64,000 nt of DNA from Allium sativum (Eukaryota; Streptophyta; Magnoliopsida; Asparagales; Amaryllidaceae): the NCBI GenBank assembly GCA_030737875.1, contig CM060915.1:570074577-570138576 (forward strand), written 5' to 3'. A program made the translations under genes and the position numbers. Below, piece by piece: positions 1 through 11,298 of the stretch (its first letter is position 1; each line of letters opens with the position of its first letter). The notes under the pieces are model-generated. The model searched no databases and was not told where the DNA came from. It was given only the letters and a program-made list of their open reading frames with translations.

Positions 1-310
1 AGTCAGTAACCCTTTCTGGTATCAAAACTTTGACCCAACAGTAGGTAGGGTCTGGGCACGCTTACTGAACTAATTCTAAGCGGTAAATTCTGATAATGAC
101 GAGGGGTGTTGATGGTGCGTTCCAACCGGGTCATGTGCGTGCATGGATCCCGGTCTGCCTCTGAGGATGTAAGACGCCGTGACATCTGTAAATAGATCCG
201 TGCCAATTGGTTGTCACTTTAGGGAGTGATACACCCTACCGTGGGGTCGACACAGGGTATTTATGTATTAGGGAGCCGATCGCTTGGGGTAGGGTTTTAG
301 GATACACTTA

Positions 311-500
311 GTTCTGTCTGTTTCTGTTGGTACCGTCTGTTTCTGTTGGGTGGCAACACCCATCTGTTTCTGCGTGGTACCGTCTGTTCGGGTGGTAAAG
401 GCCCAATCACTAGTGTACACCTAATTCTACATTCTATTTCCGTAGGGATTAATCTGTTTCTGCTTCTGTCTGTTTCTTTTCGGGTGGTAAAGGCCCATTA
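311..500 (+). repeat. Degenerate short tandem repeats (TCTGTTTCTG-type) in the left LTR
   Basis: The words GTCTGTTTCTG, GGTACCGTCTG and GGGTGGTAAAGGCCCA recur several times with variable spacing. This block is absent from the element B LTRs and is a subfamily-specific expansion. No coding content is seen. Confidence 0.6.
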
Positions 501-734
501 CTAGCACTCTCTTCTGTGGAAATTATTCTGTACCCGTTTCTGTTTCAGTTTAGACATTAGGGTGACACCTAATTCTGTTATACTAGTATTAGTGCAGAGA
601 AGTGTAAAGAAATAGCTTATGTCATTCTGTTCTTCTGTAATATCCGCTACACCCGTTACTGTTATCTCTCATCCAGTTTTATTTTCATGTCATGTTATTA
701 TTATCTGTTCATAACTGAAAATCACTGGACTTGC

Positions 735-789
735 CAGACTTTCTGTCTGACCCTTGTTGTTTTGCCTCCTTTCTTCCGTTTCCCCCCAG
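735..789 (+). promoter_or_regulatory. LTR hairpin CAGAC-TTTCT-GTCTG followed by pyrimidine tract and CAG
   Basis: Perfect 5-bp arms at 735-739 and 745-749 match in position the CAGTC/GACTG hairpins of the other LTRs, but with T:A and A:T exchanged in the fourth pair, so the pairing is kept while the bases change. A pyrimidine-rich tract ending CCCCCCAG (AG at 788-789) follows and resembles a 3' splice acceptor. Function is inferred only. Confidence 0.45.
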
Positions 790-1117
790 GTTTTGTAGAA
801 GGGAGTACTCTAGCTTGATCCTGATTTCTTCCACTTGAAGTGCTTAAAGTATGGCTTGTCTTCTTCTGTGGGGATTATGATTTTAAACTATGCATTCTGA
901 AGGCTTTTTTACAAGACCGATATTTTGTACTTGAATTCTGATATTGTGATTTGAAAGGATGTAACCAAGCTTATTTCGGTTTCCGTTGTAATAAAGTTAT
1001 AAATTTTTCAAGTACTGTTTTATCTGTCTTGTAAGTTTCTGATCTGTTTACTAAAATGTTCCACCAAAGTTAAGGCATTCCCTTTGTGAGTGACCTTAAC
1101 CGAGGTGGGGTGTTACA

Positions 1118-2450
1118 ATTGTCTTTAGTGGCTCTCTTCTAACTGCCAATTCTGGAGTGATTTCCAATCCTATTGTGCGGCTTCTTCTACAACGAGATCT
1201 GGATCAAGCACATGCTTTCGCAGTTGAGATACGTGAAATACATCATGCACTCCAGGCAACCAATTAGGCAATTGAACCCTATATGCGAGAGTTCCAATCC
1301 GTTCAAGAATACGAAACGGACCAATGAATTTGGGCGCTAATTTCCCTGTTTTACCGAACCGGATAACTCCTCTCATCGGAGATACTTTCAAGTATACATA
1401 GTCGCCAACAACAAATGAAATATATCTTCTTCTCTTATCGGCATAGCTCTTCTGTCGGCTTTGAGCGGCGAGTAATCGTTTCTTAACGAAATCGACTTTG
1501 TCTGCAACGTCGCGAATCATATCAGGCCCCAATACAAGTCTATTACTAGGTTCAACCCAACAAGCAGGGGATCGGCACGGTTTACCATACAATACTTCGA
1601 ATGGAGACATTTTCAAGCTCACCTGGTAGCTATTGTTATATGAGAATTCGACCAAATGTAAGTGGTCTTCCCATGATCCGCCAAAATCAATAATACAAGC
1701 CCGCAATAGATCTTCAAGAATACGATTCACCTTCTCAGTTTGACCATCTGTTTGAGGATGATATGCGGTGCTCAAGTTCAGTTTCGTTCCCAATTCTTCT
1801 TGGAATGCTTCCCAGAATTTACTATAAAAAATTGGGTCACGATCACTAATGATGCTCATGGGAACTCCATGCAGTCTAAATATTTCTTTAAAATAAATCT
1901 ACGCCAGACTCTGAGCATTTCTATTCGATTTGACAGGTATGAAATGGGCAGTCTTCGTGAAACGATCTACGATCACCCAAATACTGTCATTCCCTTTCCT
2001 GGTTCTGGGCAAACCATCTATGAAGTCCATAGAAATCTGTTCCCACATTCCACCTGGAATTTCCAAAGGCTGCAACAATCCAGCGAGCTTCTGCTGATCG
2101 CTTTTGACTTGCTGACAGGTGGAACACCGGCTAACATATATAGAGATATCTCTTTTCATTGCCTTCCACCAGAAAGTTCGCTTGAGGTCATTGTACATTT
2201 TACTAACCCCTGGGTGGATGCTCTGTTTGGACTTGTGGCTCTCGTCGATTACTTCTCTTTTGAGATCAAGATTGTCAGGAGTACAAATTCTACCTTTCAA
2301 CCTCAGAACTCCTGCGCCATCCACTTGGAAACTGGAGACTTCGCCCTTTTGAACTCTTCTGATCATCTCCTTAATAAAACTATCATCTTTCTGAAGAATA
2401 GCTATTTTATCAATCAACGATGGTGTAATGATAATACTGGCGATAGTCAC
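1118..2450 (-). pseudogene. Element A integrase, truncated and with an in-frame stop
   Basis: Read on the minus strand from 2450. The zinc-binding H-H-C-C region comes first (SHKSKQSIHPG, later CSTCQQ), then the catalytic core with its first Asp in MDFIDGLP, second in SDRDPIF (near 1835) and Glu after HPQTDGQTEKVNR. An in-frame TAG at 1896-1898 separates two long open stretches. The C-terminal GPFRILERIG...VHDVFHVSQLRK segment is present; then a frameshift with a stop near 1170, and the frame is lost at 1117 where the neighbouring LTR begins, so any chromodomain is missing. The enzyme would insert retrotransposon cDNA into the genome. It cannot be functional as it stands. Confidence 0.92.
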
Positions 2451-3107
2451 ATTCTTCCTGCTGAGCGCATCAGCTACAACATTGGCTTTTCCCGGAGTAT
2501 TTAAAATATCTAGATCATAAGCTGCGAGAAATTATAACCAACGCTGCTGCCTCATATTCAGATCCTTCTGGGTGAATGAATATTTCAATGATTGATGATC
2601 AGTGTATAATTCAAACTTCTCACCCAATAGATAATGCCTCCAAATTTTCATAGCAAACACGATAGCTAGCAATTCAAGAACGTGAGTTACATAATTCTTC
2701 TCATGTGGTTTCAATTGACGGCTAGCGTAAGCGACTACATGGCCTGTTTGCATTAACACTGCGCCAAGGCCTTCTTTAGAAGCATCGGTCCAGACTTTTA
2801 AATCCTGATTGCCGTCAATAATTGTAAGCATTGGAGCAGTCGTCAATTTTAACTTCAGCTCCTGGAAAGCTGCCTCACATTCGAGAGTCCAGTTGAATCT
2901 CGAATGTTTTTTTGTAAGCTTTGTTAAGTGACTGGATATCTTCTAAAAATTCTTAACAAACTTCCGATAATAACTAGCCAATCCGAGAAAACTTCTGACT
3001 TATGTGGGAGTACGAGGCTGTTTCCAATTGTGAATAGCAGTGATTTTACTGGGATCCACTGAAATTCCTTGCTTTGATACGACGTGGCCAAGAAATTTGA
3101 CTTCTTC
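2451..3107 (-). pseudogene. Element A RNase H and connection region, several stops
   Basis: Minus-strand reading continues from the reverse transcriptase. An in-frame TAA lies just after KCIFW (about 3096-3098), and more stops occur near 3000 and 2943. The RNase H part is recognised at 2846-2532 by [33 protein letters not shown] and [11 protein letters not shown], typical of Ty3/Gypsy RNase H; a usual His-Asp-Leu-Glu stretch reads HVLE here, so one expected residue is changed. Another stop follows QQRWL at about 2531. The domain would degrade RNA in the RNA-DNA hybrid during reverse transcription. Confidence 0.88.
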
Positions 3108-3776
3108 TTACCAGAATATACATTTGGAAAACTTTGCTTTCAACAGATTCTTCCTGAGAGTTTCTAACCCTTGTTCCAAATGTTTTTCGTGCTCGCTTTC
3201 TGATTTAGAGAAGATCAGTATATCATCAATGAAAACCAGAACAAATTTATTCAATATTCCTCTGAATACCCGGTTCATTAGATCGACAAAATAAGTTGGA
3301 GTGTTACATAAGCTGAACGGCATTACTAACCACTCGTAGAATAAGTCTGGGCCTCTGAATGCTGTCAAAGGAACACACTCTTCGGCAATACGAAGCTGAT
3401 GGAAACCTACAGCTAGGTCCATTCGTGAAAACACTTGTGCTCCATTCGATCGGTCCAACAAATCATCAATCCGCGACAATGGATATTTGTTCTTCAGTGT
3501 CTGCTTATTCAAATCACGATAGTCTACACATAATCTGAGAGTACCGTCTGACTTTGGGACAAATACCACTGCTACTCCCCAATCAGAGAAACTAGGCCTG
3601 ATCAGACCTTTCCATACTAGCTGTCGGGTTGGATTGTCTAACTCTTCTTTTTCCTTCAAGGTCATTCTTCGAATAGCGTGAACTATTGGCCTTGCATTCA
3701 GAACTAAGGAAATTTTAAAATCAATTTCTCTCTGCGGAGGTAAGCAAACAAATTCTTTGAACACATCCGCATAGTT
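3108..3776 (-). pseudogene. Element A reverse transcriptase domain
   Basis: Minus strand from about 3764. It shows the Ty3/Gypsy landmarks in order: [71 protein letters not shown] and the catalytic box [12 protein letters not shown]. The family usually reads FGLxNAP where this copy has FSLCNTP, one sign of decay. The stretch between TAFR and YEWLVMPF also departs from the usual spacing. It would copy element RNA into DNA; stops on both sides prevent a full polyprotein. Confidence 0.9.
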
Positions 3777-4734
3777 CTAGACAACTGGAATATTTTCAAT
3801 ATCGACAGGAATATTCTCCGGAATGACAGGAACTGGTTCTATTTGAGTAGGAGAAATATATAAAGCTGACCAATAATCTTTTCTATCAGAATTCGGCCCT
3901 TCACATGGAATGGTTATATAGTTGCCTGATTTAATCTTTGCCTTTACGACTCTGTCAGTGCATTTAACATCTGCTTCATATTTGGTTAACCAATCCATTC
4001 CCAGAATAAGATCAAACTCAGTAAAAATTCATGACGATCGCGATAGTAGGGAATCAATAGCAGGAAAAAGAGACTGGAACCCCACAAACCCAACTAAGAT
4101 CGACAGATACCCCAAGCGGATTATGAACAGTCATGGGTTCTCTGATCTTTTTCAAATTCAAATCTAGTTTCTTAACCGCATTCTTTGCAACAAAGCTTCG
4201 CGACGCGCCTGTATCAAACAGTACTTTAACTGGAATGTTTTTAACAGTGAGCGTGCCTTCTAAAACATCTGGCCTTTCCTGACCGGATGAGGGTGAAGAA
4301 GTTTCTGCCACTTCATTTACCTGAACTACTTCAGATTCCTTTGATAGTCGGCAATTTTTAGAAATGTGACCAGCTTGGTGGCACTTATAGCATCCCCTAT
4401 TTTCTTGAAGTTTGTTCTTGGATTCCGATTTATCCTTGTTCCTTTTGTTCCAAGATTTGCAATTTATCGCCAAATGCCCTTGCTTATTGCAGCTCGAACA
4501 TGTGGCTGTCGTTATTGGTACCTCATCAGATTTAACCTTTTTCTTATCGACTCTAGGCTTCTTTCTGACTCTAGACGTCGTACTCGGCCCAACCGGTGTA
4601 CTTGTCTTTGGGCTATCAGTTTCAGTTTTCCTTTTGTTGCTCGAACTGACTTCCTCTTCATCGACAAAAAGGCCTCGATTATTTAGATCTTCATACTGAT
4701 AAGCCATGTATATCATTTCAGAAAAGGGAAGCTT
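3777..4734 (-). pseudogene. Element A gag C-terminus and protease, 3' side of the B insertion
   Basis: Reading starts at the insertion point 4734 with KLPFSEM. A basic Ser/Thr-rich linker leads to two CCHC zinc knuckles, CSSCNKQGHLAINC (about 4500-4459) and CYKCHQAGHISKNC (about 4392-4351), which bind nucleic acid in Gag. The aspartic protease signature LFDTGAS is at about 4251-4231. The frame breaks near 4054 and resumes as MDWLTKYEADV at 3998; a single extra T in a T run near 4032 explains the shift. The upstream half of this gag lies at 15787-16288, on the other side of element B. Confidence 0.92.
4730..4734. repeat. Target-site duplication AGCTT, left copy (element B)
   Basis: AGCTT directly before TGTAACAACCC. 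The identical AGCTT follows the other end of B at 15787. Five bp is the usual length for Ty3/Gypsy integrases. Confidence 0.95.
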
Positions 4735-4986
4735 TGTAACAACCCGTATTTTAATAACAAGATATAACACAAAACAAGGCAGAATTAAATAATAAAATCT
4801 GAATCAAGGGAAACGGGCTATGCCATTGCGTTCGTCTCGGAAAAATATGCGAAATAGAGTCCGAGTTTTCGAAAATCGGAGTCCGTATGACCCGATTAAG
4901 GCCCAACAAAGTTTTCAGAAAATTTCTAAATAAAAACAGATTTTCAAATTCAAATCTAAGCTTGGAAATTGGGCCAGTTGGGCCAA

Positions 4987-5090
4987 GGCGGGAAAATTCC
5001 CGCCACAGTACCCAAGTCGACAGCCCTGTCGACTTGGGAGTCGACTGGGTCTGACCAGGTCGACAGCCCTGTCGACTTGGCTGTCGACTT
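4987..5090 (+). promoter_or_regulatory. Promoter palindromes: E2F-like pair and GTCGAC hairpins
   Basis: GGCGGGAA-AA-TTCCCGCC (4987-5004) is an inverted pair of sites fitting the plant E2F consensus WTTSSCSS. It is followed by CCCAAGTCGACAG-CC-CTGTCGACTTGGG (5011-5038, 13-bp perfect arms) and a second, similar hairpin around 5058-5080; GTCGAC occurs about six times within 80 bp. All lie 130-230 bp upstream of the TATA box. The 3' LTR has the same block at about 13100-13203. Regulatory role is inferred. Confidence 0.5.
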
Positions 5091-5217
5091 GGCTCAGACG
5101 CCCAGTCCTGCCTGGTGCACCATCTTGAGAATGTGTTGAGCTAGAGGGCCAGATTCGATTTGGAGGGCTGAGATGAGAACTAGGGTTTAATCCTATGGTC
5201 TAAATCACTAGCCTAAT

Positions 5218-5227
5218 CTATAAATAA
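5218..5227 (+). promoter_or_regulatory. Element B TATA box (CTATAAATAA)
   Basis: It is a consensus plant TATA box 483 bp from the LTR start, with an A/C-rich stretch downstream where transcription could begin about 30 bp later. An identical copy is at 13331-13340 in the 3' LTR. Confidence 0.7.
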
Positions 5228-5830
5228 GACCCTAACCTACCCTAAATCCTAATTAATCTATCCTACAACTAAACTATGGCAAAATCAATCCTCTCATGGC
5301 CTCCACTCTCTTCATAAATTCCTAAATCAATTTTCAAGAGATTCCCATGCATACAAGTGTATTTAGGCTTGTATGATCCTCTTTAGCTTGCATTAAGGTC
5401 TTGTTTCTCTATTGGCATCATAAAGGAGGAATCTTGATCAAGTTTGCTTGCATTTTGGGGTTTTAATTAGTTGCATAAGGGGTTTCTTACATTTGCTATA
5501 CTCATTTGAGTCTTCATAGCATTGTAAGCCTATTTCTACTCTTGTATTTTAACTATGAAGTTAATATGTTATGTTTCAAGTTTGAGTTTGGGGTTAATCA
5601 TGATATGTGCTTTGATCTTATGATTTTATGCATAAGATTACTCTATGCATGTTAGTAAAGTCATTACCTTGGCTTTATGCATAGAAAGATATGATCTTTG
5701 GTTGGAAATGTTGCATAATGCAACTTTGAAACTCTTATAACCCTTGCATTAACATGCATATAATGTTATATGCATGTTACTAGCCCTTATCTCATGCTAT
5801 CTATGGCCATGTTCCATCTATTTGCCAAGT

Positions 5831-6000
5831 TTGATGTTATGCATGCATATGAACCTTATGTAAGTTGAAACCATGTTATGCATGCATATGAACCTTATGC
5901 AAGTTGAAACCATGTTATGCATGCATATGAACACTATGCAAGTTAAAATGATGTTATGCATGCTTATGAATATTTTGCAAGTTTATAACATGATATGCAA
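5831..6000 (+). repeat. 40-bp tandem repeat in B LTR (four degenerate units)
   Basis: Units carry ATGTTATGCATGCATATGAA followed by CTTATGCAAGTTGAAAC with drift in the last unit. ATGCATGCAT is itself self-complementary. The same array is at about 13919-14090 in the 3' LTR with the same number of units. Confidence 0.8.
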
Positions 6001-6313
6001 GTTTATGATCACATCTTTGTCTCACGCCACCATGTTTAACTTGTGGCTCTAACCCCTCTATGTCATGATTATGCCAAGTTCTCTCTTTCTATCCTTTATG
6101 CGCTATTGCGATATGTAAGCGATGGGATTGCGTTTGGGATTGGGTAAACTTAAAAGACATAAAAACATAAGCTTGGGAATTTACCTATTAAGTTAGGTCT
6201 ACCCATTGGGAATTTACCTATTAAGTTAGGTCTACCCAATTGCTTGAAAACTTGTAATGTGATGGACATGACACTTAGAAAACATGAGAATGGCCAACTC
6301 GAGGTTGGGTTGA

Positions 6314-6615
6314 GCTTGTAGCATAAACCTACCCGGAACCGACCGGCTTAACTAGTGGCTACAAGCAATAGGACCCAATGTGAGTAGTTGGTCATGTTGC
6401 ACGTGAGACCCGAGGTTAGACTAAGTTGTGGTGTAAACCTACCCGGACCCGCCCGGCCTAACTAGTAACCACAACAAGGTCTAATGTGAGAGGTTGGGTG
6501 CATTAAATTAATTAATGTCACATGGTAGGGTTAAGTCATGGACCGCTTGAATACTTAACCAATTAAACACGATGGGTTGGTAGGGTTAAGTCATGAACCT
6601 TGGGTACACTTAACC
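6314..6615 (+). repeat. Two pairs of homologous stem-loops in B LTR
   Basis: Four inverted repeats follow each other: GCTTGTAGC/GCTACAAGC (6314-6322, 6358-6366), GTTGTGGT/ACCACAAC (6425-6432, 6468-6475), then GGTTAAGT/ACTTAACC twice (6529-6536 with 6553-6560, and 6584-6591 with 6608-6615). The first two have homologous loops (CCTACCCGGA, CTAACTAG-type words) but different stems that both pair perfectly. The 3' LTR keeps them at about 14402-14703. Confidence 0.65.
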
Positions 6616-7279
6616 AACTTGGTACTTAGATGAGTTGGGTTAACCACGTTTAACCCATTAAGGAAACCCTAGTTACGTGGTCCTTTGCACCAGTAACCCT
6701 CTTGGATGTATCGTGATACCCTAAGGACTAGGCTAGGGTGGGGCACGATTACTGGGATGACATGTAAGCGACCAGAACGACGGCTGTGTAGGTGCGCCGG
6801 TGTAGGTTCAGGCGGGCCATGGTCGTGCACATGGTCCGGAGTTGAAAAAGCAGGCACGGGCACCAGTAGGTTTAAACTGTGCGTGCTTGGTTTGTGTCAG
6901 GGGTTGACACCCTAGGACTTGATACACCCTAGGGTGGACCTAGCACAGTTTAGCTACACTTCGTAGTTGGGCCGTATGACACCGACACTTGACGAGTTAG
7001 GCTGTAGGGAGCCGATCGACTAGACCGTGCTAGTTGGACCTTGATTTAGGTCATTCATGATGGTGGGCCAAACTTGGGCCTGGGGATCACCTCTTGTTTA
7101 CACTTGACACGACTTGTGATACTAGTACACTTGGTGCAAACCTCAATCTTGTTTATGCGGTTCCACATTTGATCTATCTTGTTGACTTCTTACCATGCCA
7201 GTTATCATCCTATGACTCATCCTTGTTTATATATACTGTTAACTTTATTAGTTGTTGTACAATTATAGATAGGACTTAC

Positions 7280-7335
7280 CAGTCTTTTGACTGACCCATT
7301 TTCTTTCGCCTCTTTTCTTTCGTTCCCCCCCCCAG
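7280..7335 (+). promoter_or_regulatory. B LTR hairpin CAGTC-TTTT-GACTG and acceptor-like pyrimidine tract
   Basis: Arms are at 7280-7284 and 7289-7293. A long pyrimidine run ending in a C homopolymer and CAG (AG at 7334-7335) follows and would be a good 3' splice acceptor by shape. The 3' LTR copy (15368-15381, AG at 15427-15428) has a longer C run. The same hairpin occurs in every other LTR of the window. Confidence 0.45.
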
Positions 7336-7695
7336 GTTTACAGGGCGGGAATACCAGCACTTAGCTTGGATCTTAGCTGCTTTTCTTGGATAGCTCATGT
7401 ATGCTTCGGACTTGAGCTTGCTATGGTTTTCTACTTGGGGATAGCTACTTCATGTTTTCCTTTTCAGTTACAAGTTTTATGTTTCTAGACTTTGTTTATG
7501 GAAAATAATTAAGTACTGTGTTGTAACTTAACCTATGGTTTTGATATGCTAGCTCTTATCCGCTGCTATACTTACTCTGTTTTTACTTATATGTTCTGTC
7601 TTGTGATATCTGCATGCATGATTACCTTATTTAAACGCCCCTCCAAAGTCAGTGTCCTTGCAAGAGTGGCATTGGCAGAGGTGGGGTGTTACATT

Positions 7696-7707
7696 TGGTA
7701 TCAGAGC
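7696..7707 (+). other. Element B primer-binding site (initiator tRNA-Met)
   Basis: TGGTATCAGAGC, two bases after the LTR end, is complementary to the 3' end of plant initiator tRNA-Met, the usual primer for minus-strand synthesis in these elements. A 177-bp untranslated leader with no feature I recognise follows before the gag start. Confidence 0.93.
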
Positions 7708-7884
7708 ATAAGGTTTACGAGATTAGAGCAAAAAGGATTTTAAAATTACTTTTAAAAGCTATTTTCAAAACCAATTAAGTATTTTCCAAAGAAAAGTCTA
7801 GTTTATTTTGAAAGGCGATCGCCCAAGAGCCATAAGCACTATCCTTCGTTTCCTCGTTCTAAATCTATCTTTTCCTTTTTCAGC

Positions 7885-10800
7885 ATGGCCGATCTCAATC
7901 TTCCTGAGGGAGTCACCATTCCCGGATGGTTCCGGAGGTACTTGGAAGCTAGGGCCAATAATGCAGGTCCAGCAACCACTCCCACTATCACTGAGGTTCC
8001 ACCCCCTCCTCCTCCTCCTCAGCAACCACAAGCCGATTTCGCCAAGGTTTGTAAGGACTTCAAGGCCATGGGTGGCAAAAAATTTATTAGGACAGAGACT
8101 TTCGTGGAAGCAAGAAATTGGTTGAAGGAGACCGAAGATCTTTTTGCCATCTTTGATTTAGAGGACCATAGAAAGGTTCTGTTGGCGGTTTGGCTACTAA
8201 ATGAGGAAGCCTCTTATTGGTGGGAGGTCACCAATGCTACAAGGCCCGTAGAAACCTGGGCCGACTTTAGGGCAAGGTTTGGGCTTAAGTTTCTATCATC
8301 TGCAAAGGCAAATTTGCAACTAGAGAAGTTCATAGCTTTGAAGCAAGGAGACATGACAGTGAGAGAGTATGTGAATAGGTTCAACCAGCTTGCCCGATTC
8401 GGTTTGGACATGGTCAATACTCCCGAGAAGAAGGCTCTACGTTTTGCACGAGGGTTAAATGAGCCATTACAAGGTCTAGCTATGTCACACATACCCATGG
8501 GGGCCACTTTCGAGAGCCTGGTAGACATCGCATTGCTGCAGGGAGAGGATAAGAATGGGAAGAAGGAAGTCAAGCCCAATGAAACTCAGCCTAAGAAGAC
8601 AGACTCCAAGTGGGGAGGGAATCAGAGTAATCAGAACAACAAGAACAACAAGAACAACAAGGGCAACAAGAACAAGGCAAAGGACACAAGAAAGTGCCAC
8701 TTCTGTGGGATTGTTGGGCATGTAGCCAAGGACTGTAGGAAGAAGAAAATGAAATTGGGTGGATGCTTTCATTGTGGAGAGACGGGACATTTTAGCAAGG
8801 ATTTCCCTAAGAAGCAGGGGCATGGACAAACTCAGCGCGCAGGTTCATCTGGAGGGCAAGTGCATGCTCTCAACACCGCTCCAGTTCAGGACCGAGGTAC
8901 TATTTCTGTGGAAAGTCTTGTTTATATTTCTGGTTTTCCTGTTCGCACTTTGTTTGATTCTGGCGCATCACATACCTTTATTTCCTCTGATGTTGTTGGA
9001 AGTTTGCACCTAAGTACTAGTCTTGTTGAGGATCCCGTTAGTGTTTCAAATCCGATTGGGGGTTCAGCCCATTTGTCTATGATCTGTATGGATTTGAGGA
9101 TTTCTATCTTGACCGTAGAATTATCGTGTGATGCTTATGTTCTCGGGTTCACGGGATACAGGTTGATCTTGGGCATGGATTGGTTGTCCAGCTATGGAGC
9201 CATTCTCGATTGTGAGCATAGGATGGTGAGACTCATGACTCGCCTTGGCAATACCCTAGAGATTTCTTGCAACCTGCTAGATCCCGTCATGCTATGTTAT
9301 CTTGAATCTCTTGACTCGTCTATCGATGATCTGCAATCTGTAAGGATGGTTCGAGAATACCCTGATGTTTTTGAAGAAGTTAAGGGGTTACCCCCTAAGC
9401 GAGAGATAGATTTCCGCGTTTATCTGGTTGATAATGCTAAGCCAGTCTCCTTACCAGTTAGGCACATGGCCCCGCGGGAAAGGAGAGAGCTCAGTAAGCA
9501 AATCAAGGAGCTTCTTGAGAAGAATTTTATTAGGCGAAGCATTTCCGAATGGGGTGCTCCTGTGGTGTTCGCTACTAAGGCGGATGACTCGCTTCGTCTA
9601 TGTGTTGATTATCGAGAGCTAAACAAGCTAACCAAGAAGAATAGGCATCCATTACCGAGGATAGATGACCTCTTCGACCAGCTTGTTGGTGCTTCTGTTT
9701 TCTCTCAGCTTGATTTAGCCACCGGATTTCATCAGCTTAGAGTGGCCGAAGAAAGCATTGATAAGACTGCATTTAGGACTCCGGACGGATTCTTTGAATG
9801 GCTTGTCATGCCATTCGGCTTGACTAATGCACCCGCCTACTTCGTAGATTTGATGAGTAGGGTGTTCAGGGAGTTTCTTAACAAGTTTGTTGTTGTCTTC
9901 GTGGATGATATTCTGATCTTTTCAAAAGACGAGGAAGAACATGCTAGACACCTCAAGGAGGTGATGGATACGCTTAGAGCCCATCAGTTGAAAGCCAAGT
10001 TCTCCAAATGCCACTTTTGGAGAAAAGAATTCCGGTTTCTTGGGCATATAGTTTCTAAGCAGGGTATAGCTGTGGATCCCGCGAAAGTGGTTGCAGTTCA
10101 AGACTGGAAGACTCCTAAGAATGCAACCGAAGTGCGAAGCTTTCTCGGTCTGGCAGGCTACTATAGGAAGTTCATTAGAGACTTCGCTAAGATTTCGGCC
10201 CCTCTCACTAGATTGACGAAGAAGAACTTAGTCTTTGCATGGGACTTAGAGTGTGATCTTGCTTTTCAAAGGCTCAAGAGGGCCCTTACCACAGCTCCAG
10301 TTTTGGCATTACCCGATGGCGGTAAGATGTTTACCGTGTATACCGATGCATGTGGCACAGGGTTAGGCGCTGTTCTAATGCAGGTAGGAAGGGTGATATG
10401 TTATGGGGGTAGGCAACTTAAAGTTCATGAGAAGAACTATCCCACTCATGACTTGGAGTTAGCGGCGATTGTCTTTGCACTCAAGTCCTGGCGCCACTAT
10501 CTTTTAGGCGAAAGGTTTGAGTTGTACACTGATCACAAATCACTCAAGTATCTCTTCTCGCAGAAAGATCTGAATCTTAGGCAGCAAAGGTGGATGGAAT
10601 TCTTGGCATCTTATGACTTCGACATAGCTTATACCCCTGGCAAGGGTAATGTTGTGGCTGATGCACTAAGCAGAAAAAGGTTGGCTTTGAGTGCCTTGTT
10701 TGTTGAGATGAAGAGCCTAGAGTTCCTGGCAACCTTTGATTTCACGACAGCAGTTGAGTCGATGACAGGATCGTTAGCATCTCTCGAGCTTAGACCCACA

Positions 10801-11298
10801 CTTCTTGACCAAGTAGGGACTTCGCAGAAGGAAGACCCACAGATGGTGGAGATCATGGATAGGTTGATTCGTGGTGAGACGTCTAGTCACCTTGCTAGAT
10901 ATACTATTGATGACAAGGGTTGGCTAAGGCGTGATGGAAGACTCTGCGTTCCACAAGTGGGAGACTTGGTGCATAAAGTTCTCGAAGAAGCACATCACTC
11001 AAAGATGACTATACATCCTGGTGGAGATAAGATGTATAGGGATATGAAGCGCATTTTCTTTTGGCCTGGAATGAAGAAGGATGTGGCAGACTATGTTTCA
11101 AAGTGCATGGTGTGCCAACAAGTGAAAGCTGAGTCGAAGAAACCAGGTGGGCTATTACATCCATTGGAGGTCCCGCAATGGAAGTGGGAGAGCATCCTAT
11201 GGACTTTGTGGATGGATTGCCTAGATCAAGAAAAGGGAATTCGAGCATATGGGTCATCGTTGATCGACTTACGAAGAGTGCTCACTTTATCCCAGTAA
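7885..11298 (+). CDS. Element B gag-protease-RT-RNase H-integrase N-terminus (1,137 codons, ends by frameshift)
   Basis: The ATG at 7885 lies in a good context (AGCATGGCC). Gag has a Pro-rich stretch, then the retrotransposon Gag core (residues about 70-215, with [29 protein letters not shown]). The zinc knuckle [14 protein letters not shown] is residues 271-284; the second, [14 protein letters not shown] at 294-307, has Phe in place of the last Cys. The aspartic protease Asp is residue 358 (LFDSGAS). Reverse transcriptase spans about 500-720 with [11 protein letters not shown] (catalytic Asp 674 and 675). RNase H starts near [15 protein letters not shown] (Asp 821). The integrase zinc region [10 protein letters not shown]...CMVCQQ is about 1036-1080. 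One continuous frame encodes gag and pol. A one-base loss near 11201 throws the frame off just before the integrase core. Confidence 0.96.
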   Translation: MADLNLPEGVTIPGWFRRYLEARANNAGPATTPTITEVPPPPPPPQQPQADFAKVCKDFKAMGGKKFIRTETFVEARNWLKETEDLFAIFDLEDHRKVLLAVWLLNEEASYWWEVTNATRPVETWADFRARFGLKFLSSAKANLQLEKFIALKQGDMTVREYVNRFNQLARFGLDMVNTPEKKALRFARGLNEPLQGLAMSHIPMGATFESLVDIALLQGEDKNGKKEVKPNETQPKKTDSKWGGNQSNQNNKNNKNNKGNKNKAKDTRKCHFCGIVGHVAKDCRKKKMKLGGCFHCGETGHFSKDFPKKQGHGQTQRAGSSGGQVHALNTAPVQDRGTISVESLVYISGFPVRTLFDSGASHTFISSDVVGSLHLSTSLVEDPVSVSNPIGGSAHLSMICMDLRISILTVELSCDAYVLGFTGYRLILGMDWLSSYGAILDCEHRMVRLMTRLGNTLEISCNLLDPVMLCYLESLDSSIDDLQSVRMVREYPDVFEEVKGLPPKREIDFRVYLVDNAKPVSLPVRHMAPRERRELSKQIKELLEKNFIRRSISEWGAPVVFATKADDSLRLCVDYRELNKLTKKNRHPLPRIDDLFDQLVGASVFSQLDLATGFHQLRVAEESIDKTAFRTPDGFFEWLVMPFGLTNAPAYFVDLMSRVFREFLNKFVVVFVDDILIFSKDEEEHARHLKEVMDTLRAHQLKAKFSKCHFWRKEFRFLGHIVSKQGIAVDPAKVVAVQDWKTPKNATEVRSFLGLAGYYRKFIRDFAKISAPLTRLTKKNLVFAWDLECDLAFQRLKRALTTAPVLALPDGGKMFTVYTDACGTGLGAVLMQVGRVICYGGRQLKVHEKNYPTHDLELAAIVFALKSWRHYLLGERFELYTDHKSLKYLFSQKDLNLRQQRWMEFLASYDFDIAYTPGKGNVVADALSRKRLALSALFVEMKSLEFLATFDFTTAVESMTGSLASLELRPTLLDQVGTSQKEDPQMVEIMDRLIRGETSSHLARYTIDDKGWLRRDGRLCVPQVGDLVHKVLEEAHHSKMTIHPGGDKMYRDMKRIFFWPGMKKDVADYVSKCMVCQQVKAESKKPGGLLHPLEVPQWKWESILWTLWMDCLDQEKGIRAYGSSLIDLRRVLTLSQ

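Larger units (their letters stand above)
1..1117 (+). repeat. 3' part of an LTR, element-B-related family, cut by window edge
   Basis: The segment ends with GAGGTGGGGTGTTACA, the same end as the element B LTRs, and its first 300 bp follow B's LTR block for block: a TGATACACCCTA box, GGGAGCCGATCG, and the pyrimidine tract with CAGGTTT. It is too diverged to be the same subfamily. Its CA end at 1117 abuts the middle of element A's integrase reading frame, so this LTR (solo or part of an element running off the left edge) inserted into A. The expected 5-bp target copy on the right would be 1118-1122 (ATTGT); the left copy is outside the window. No PBS follows 1117, which fits a 3' or solo LTR. 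Confidence 0.9.
4735..7693 (+). repeat. Element B 5' LTR (2,959 bp)
   Basis: It begins TGTAACAACCC and ends GGGGTGTTACA. It holds a TATA box at 5218-5227, a palindrome cluster in the promoter part, a 40-bp tandem repeat at 5831-6000, paired stem-loops at 6314-6615 and a hairpin plus pyrimidine tract at 7280-7335. Short open frames in it, such as those at 6706 and 7094, recur in the 3' LTR and show no protein signature. Compared with the 3' copy it keeps a 25-bp segment near 5530 that the other has lost. Confidence 0.97.

Noticed and set aside
1740..2504. 254-codon plus-strand frame
   Set aside because: It is antisense to the element A integrase, whose catalytic motifs are clear on the minus strand.
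6706..7294. Two short frames (69 and 66 codons) present in both B LTRs
   Set aside because: They are repeated only because LTRs are repeated; no domain, no codon signal, and they are not kept in the related left LTR.
8214..8829. Minus-strand frames of 121 and 114 codons under B gag
   Set aside because: They are shadows of the gag frame, which has zinc knuckles and the Gag core on the plus strand.
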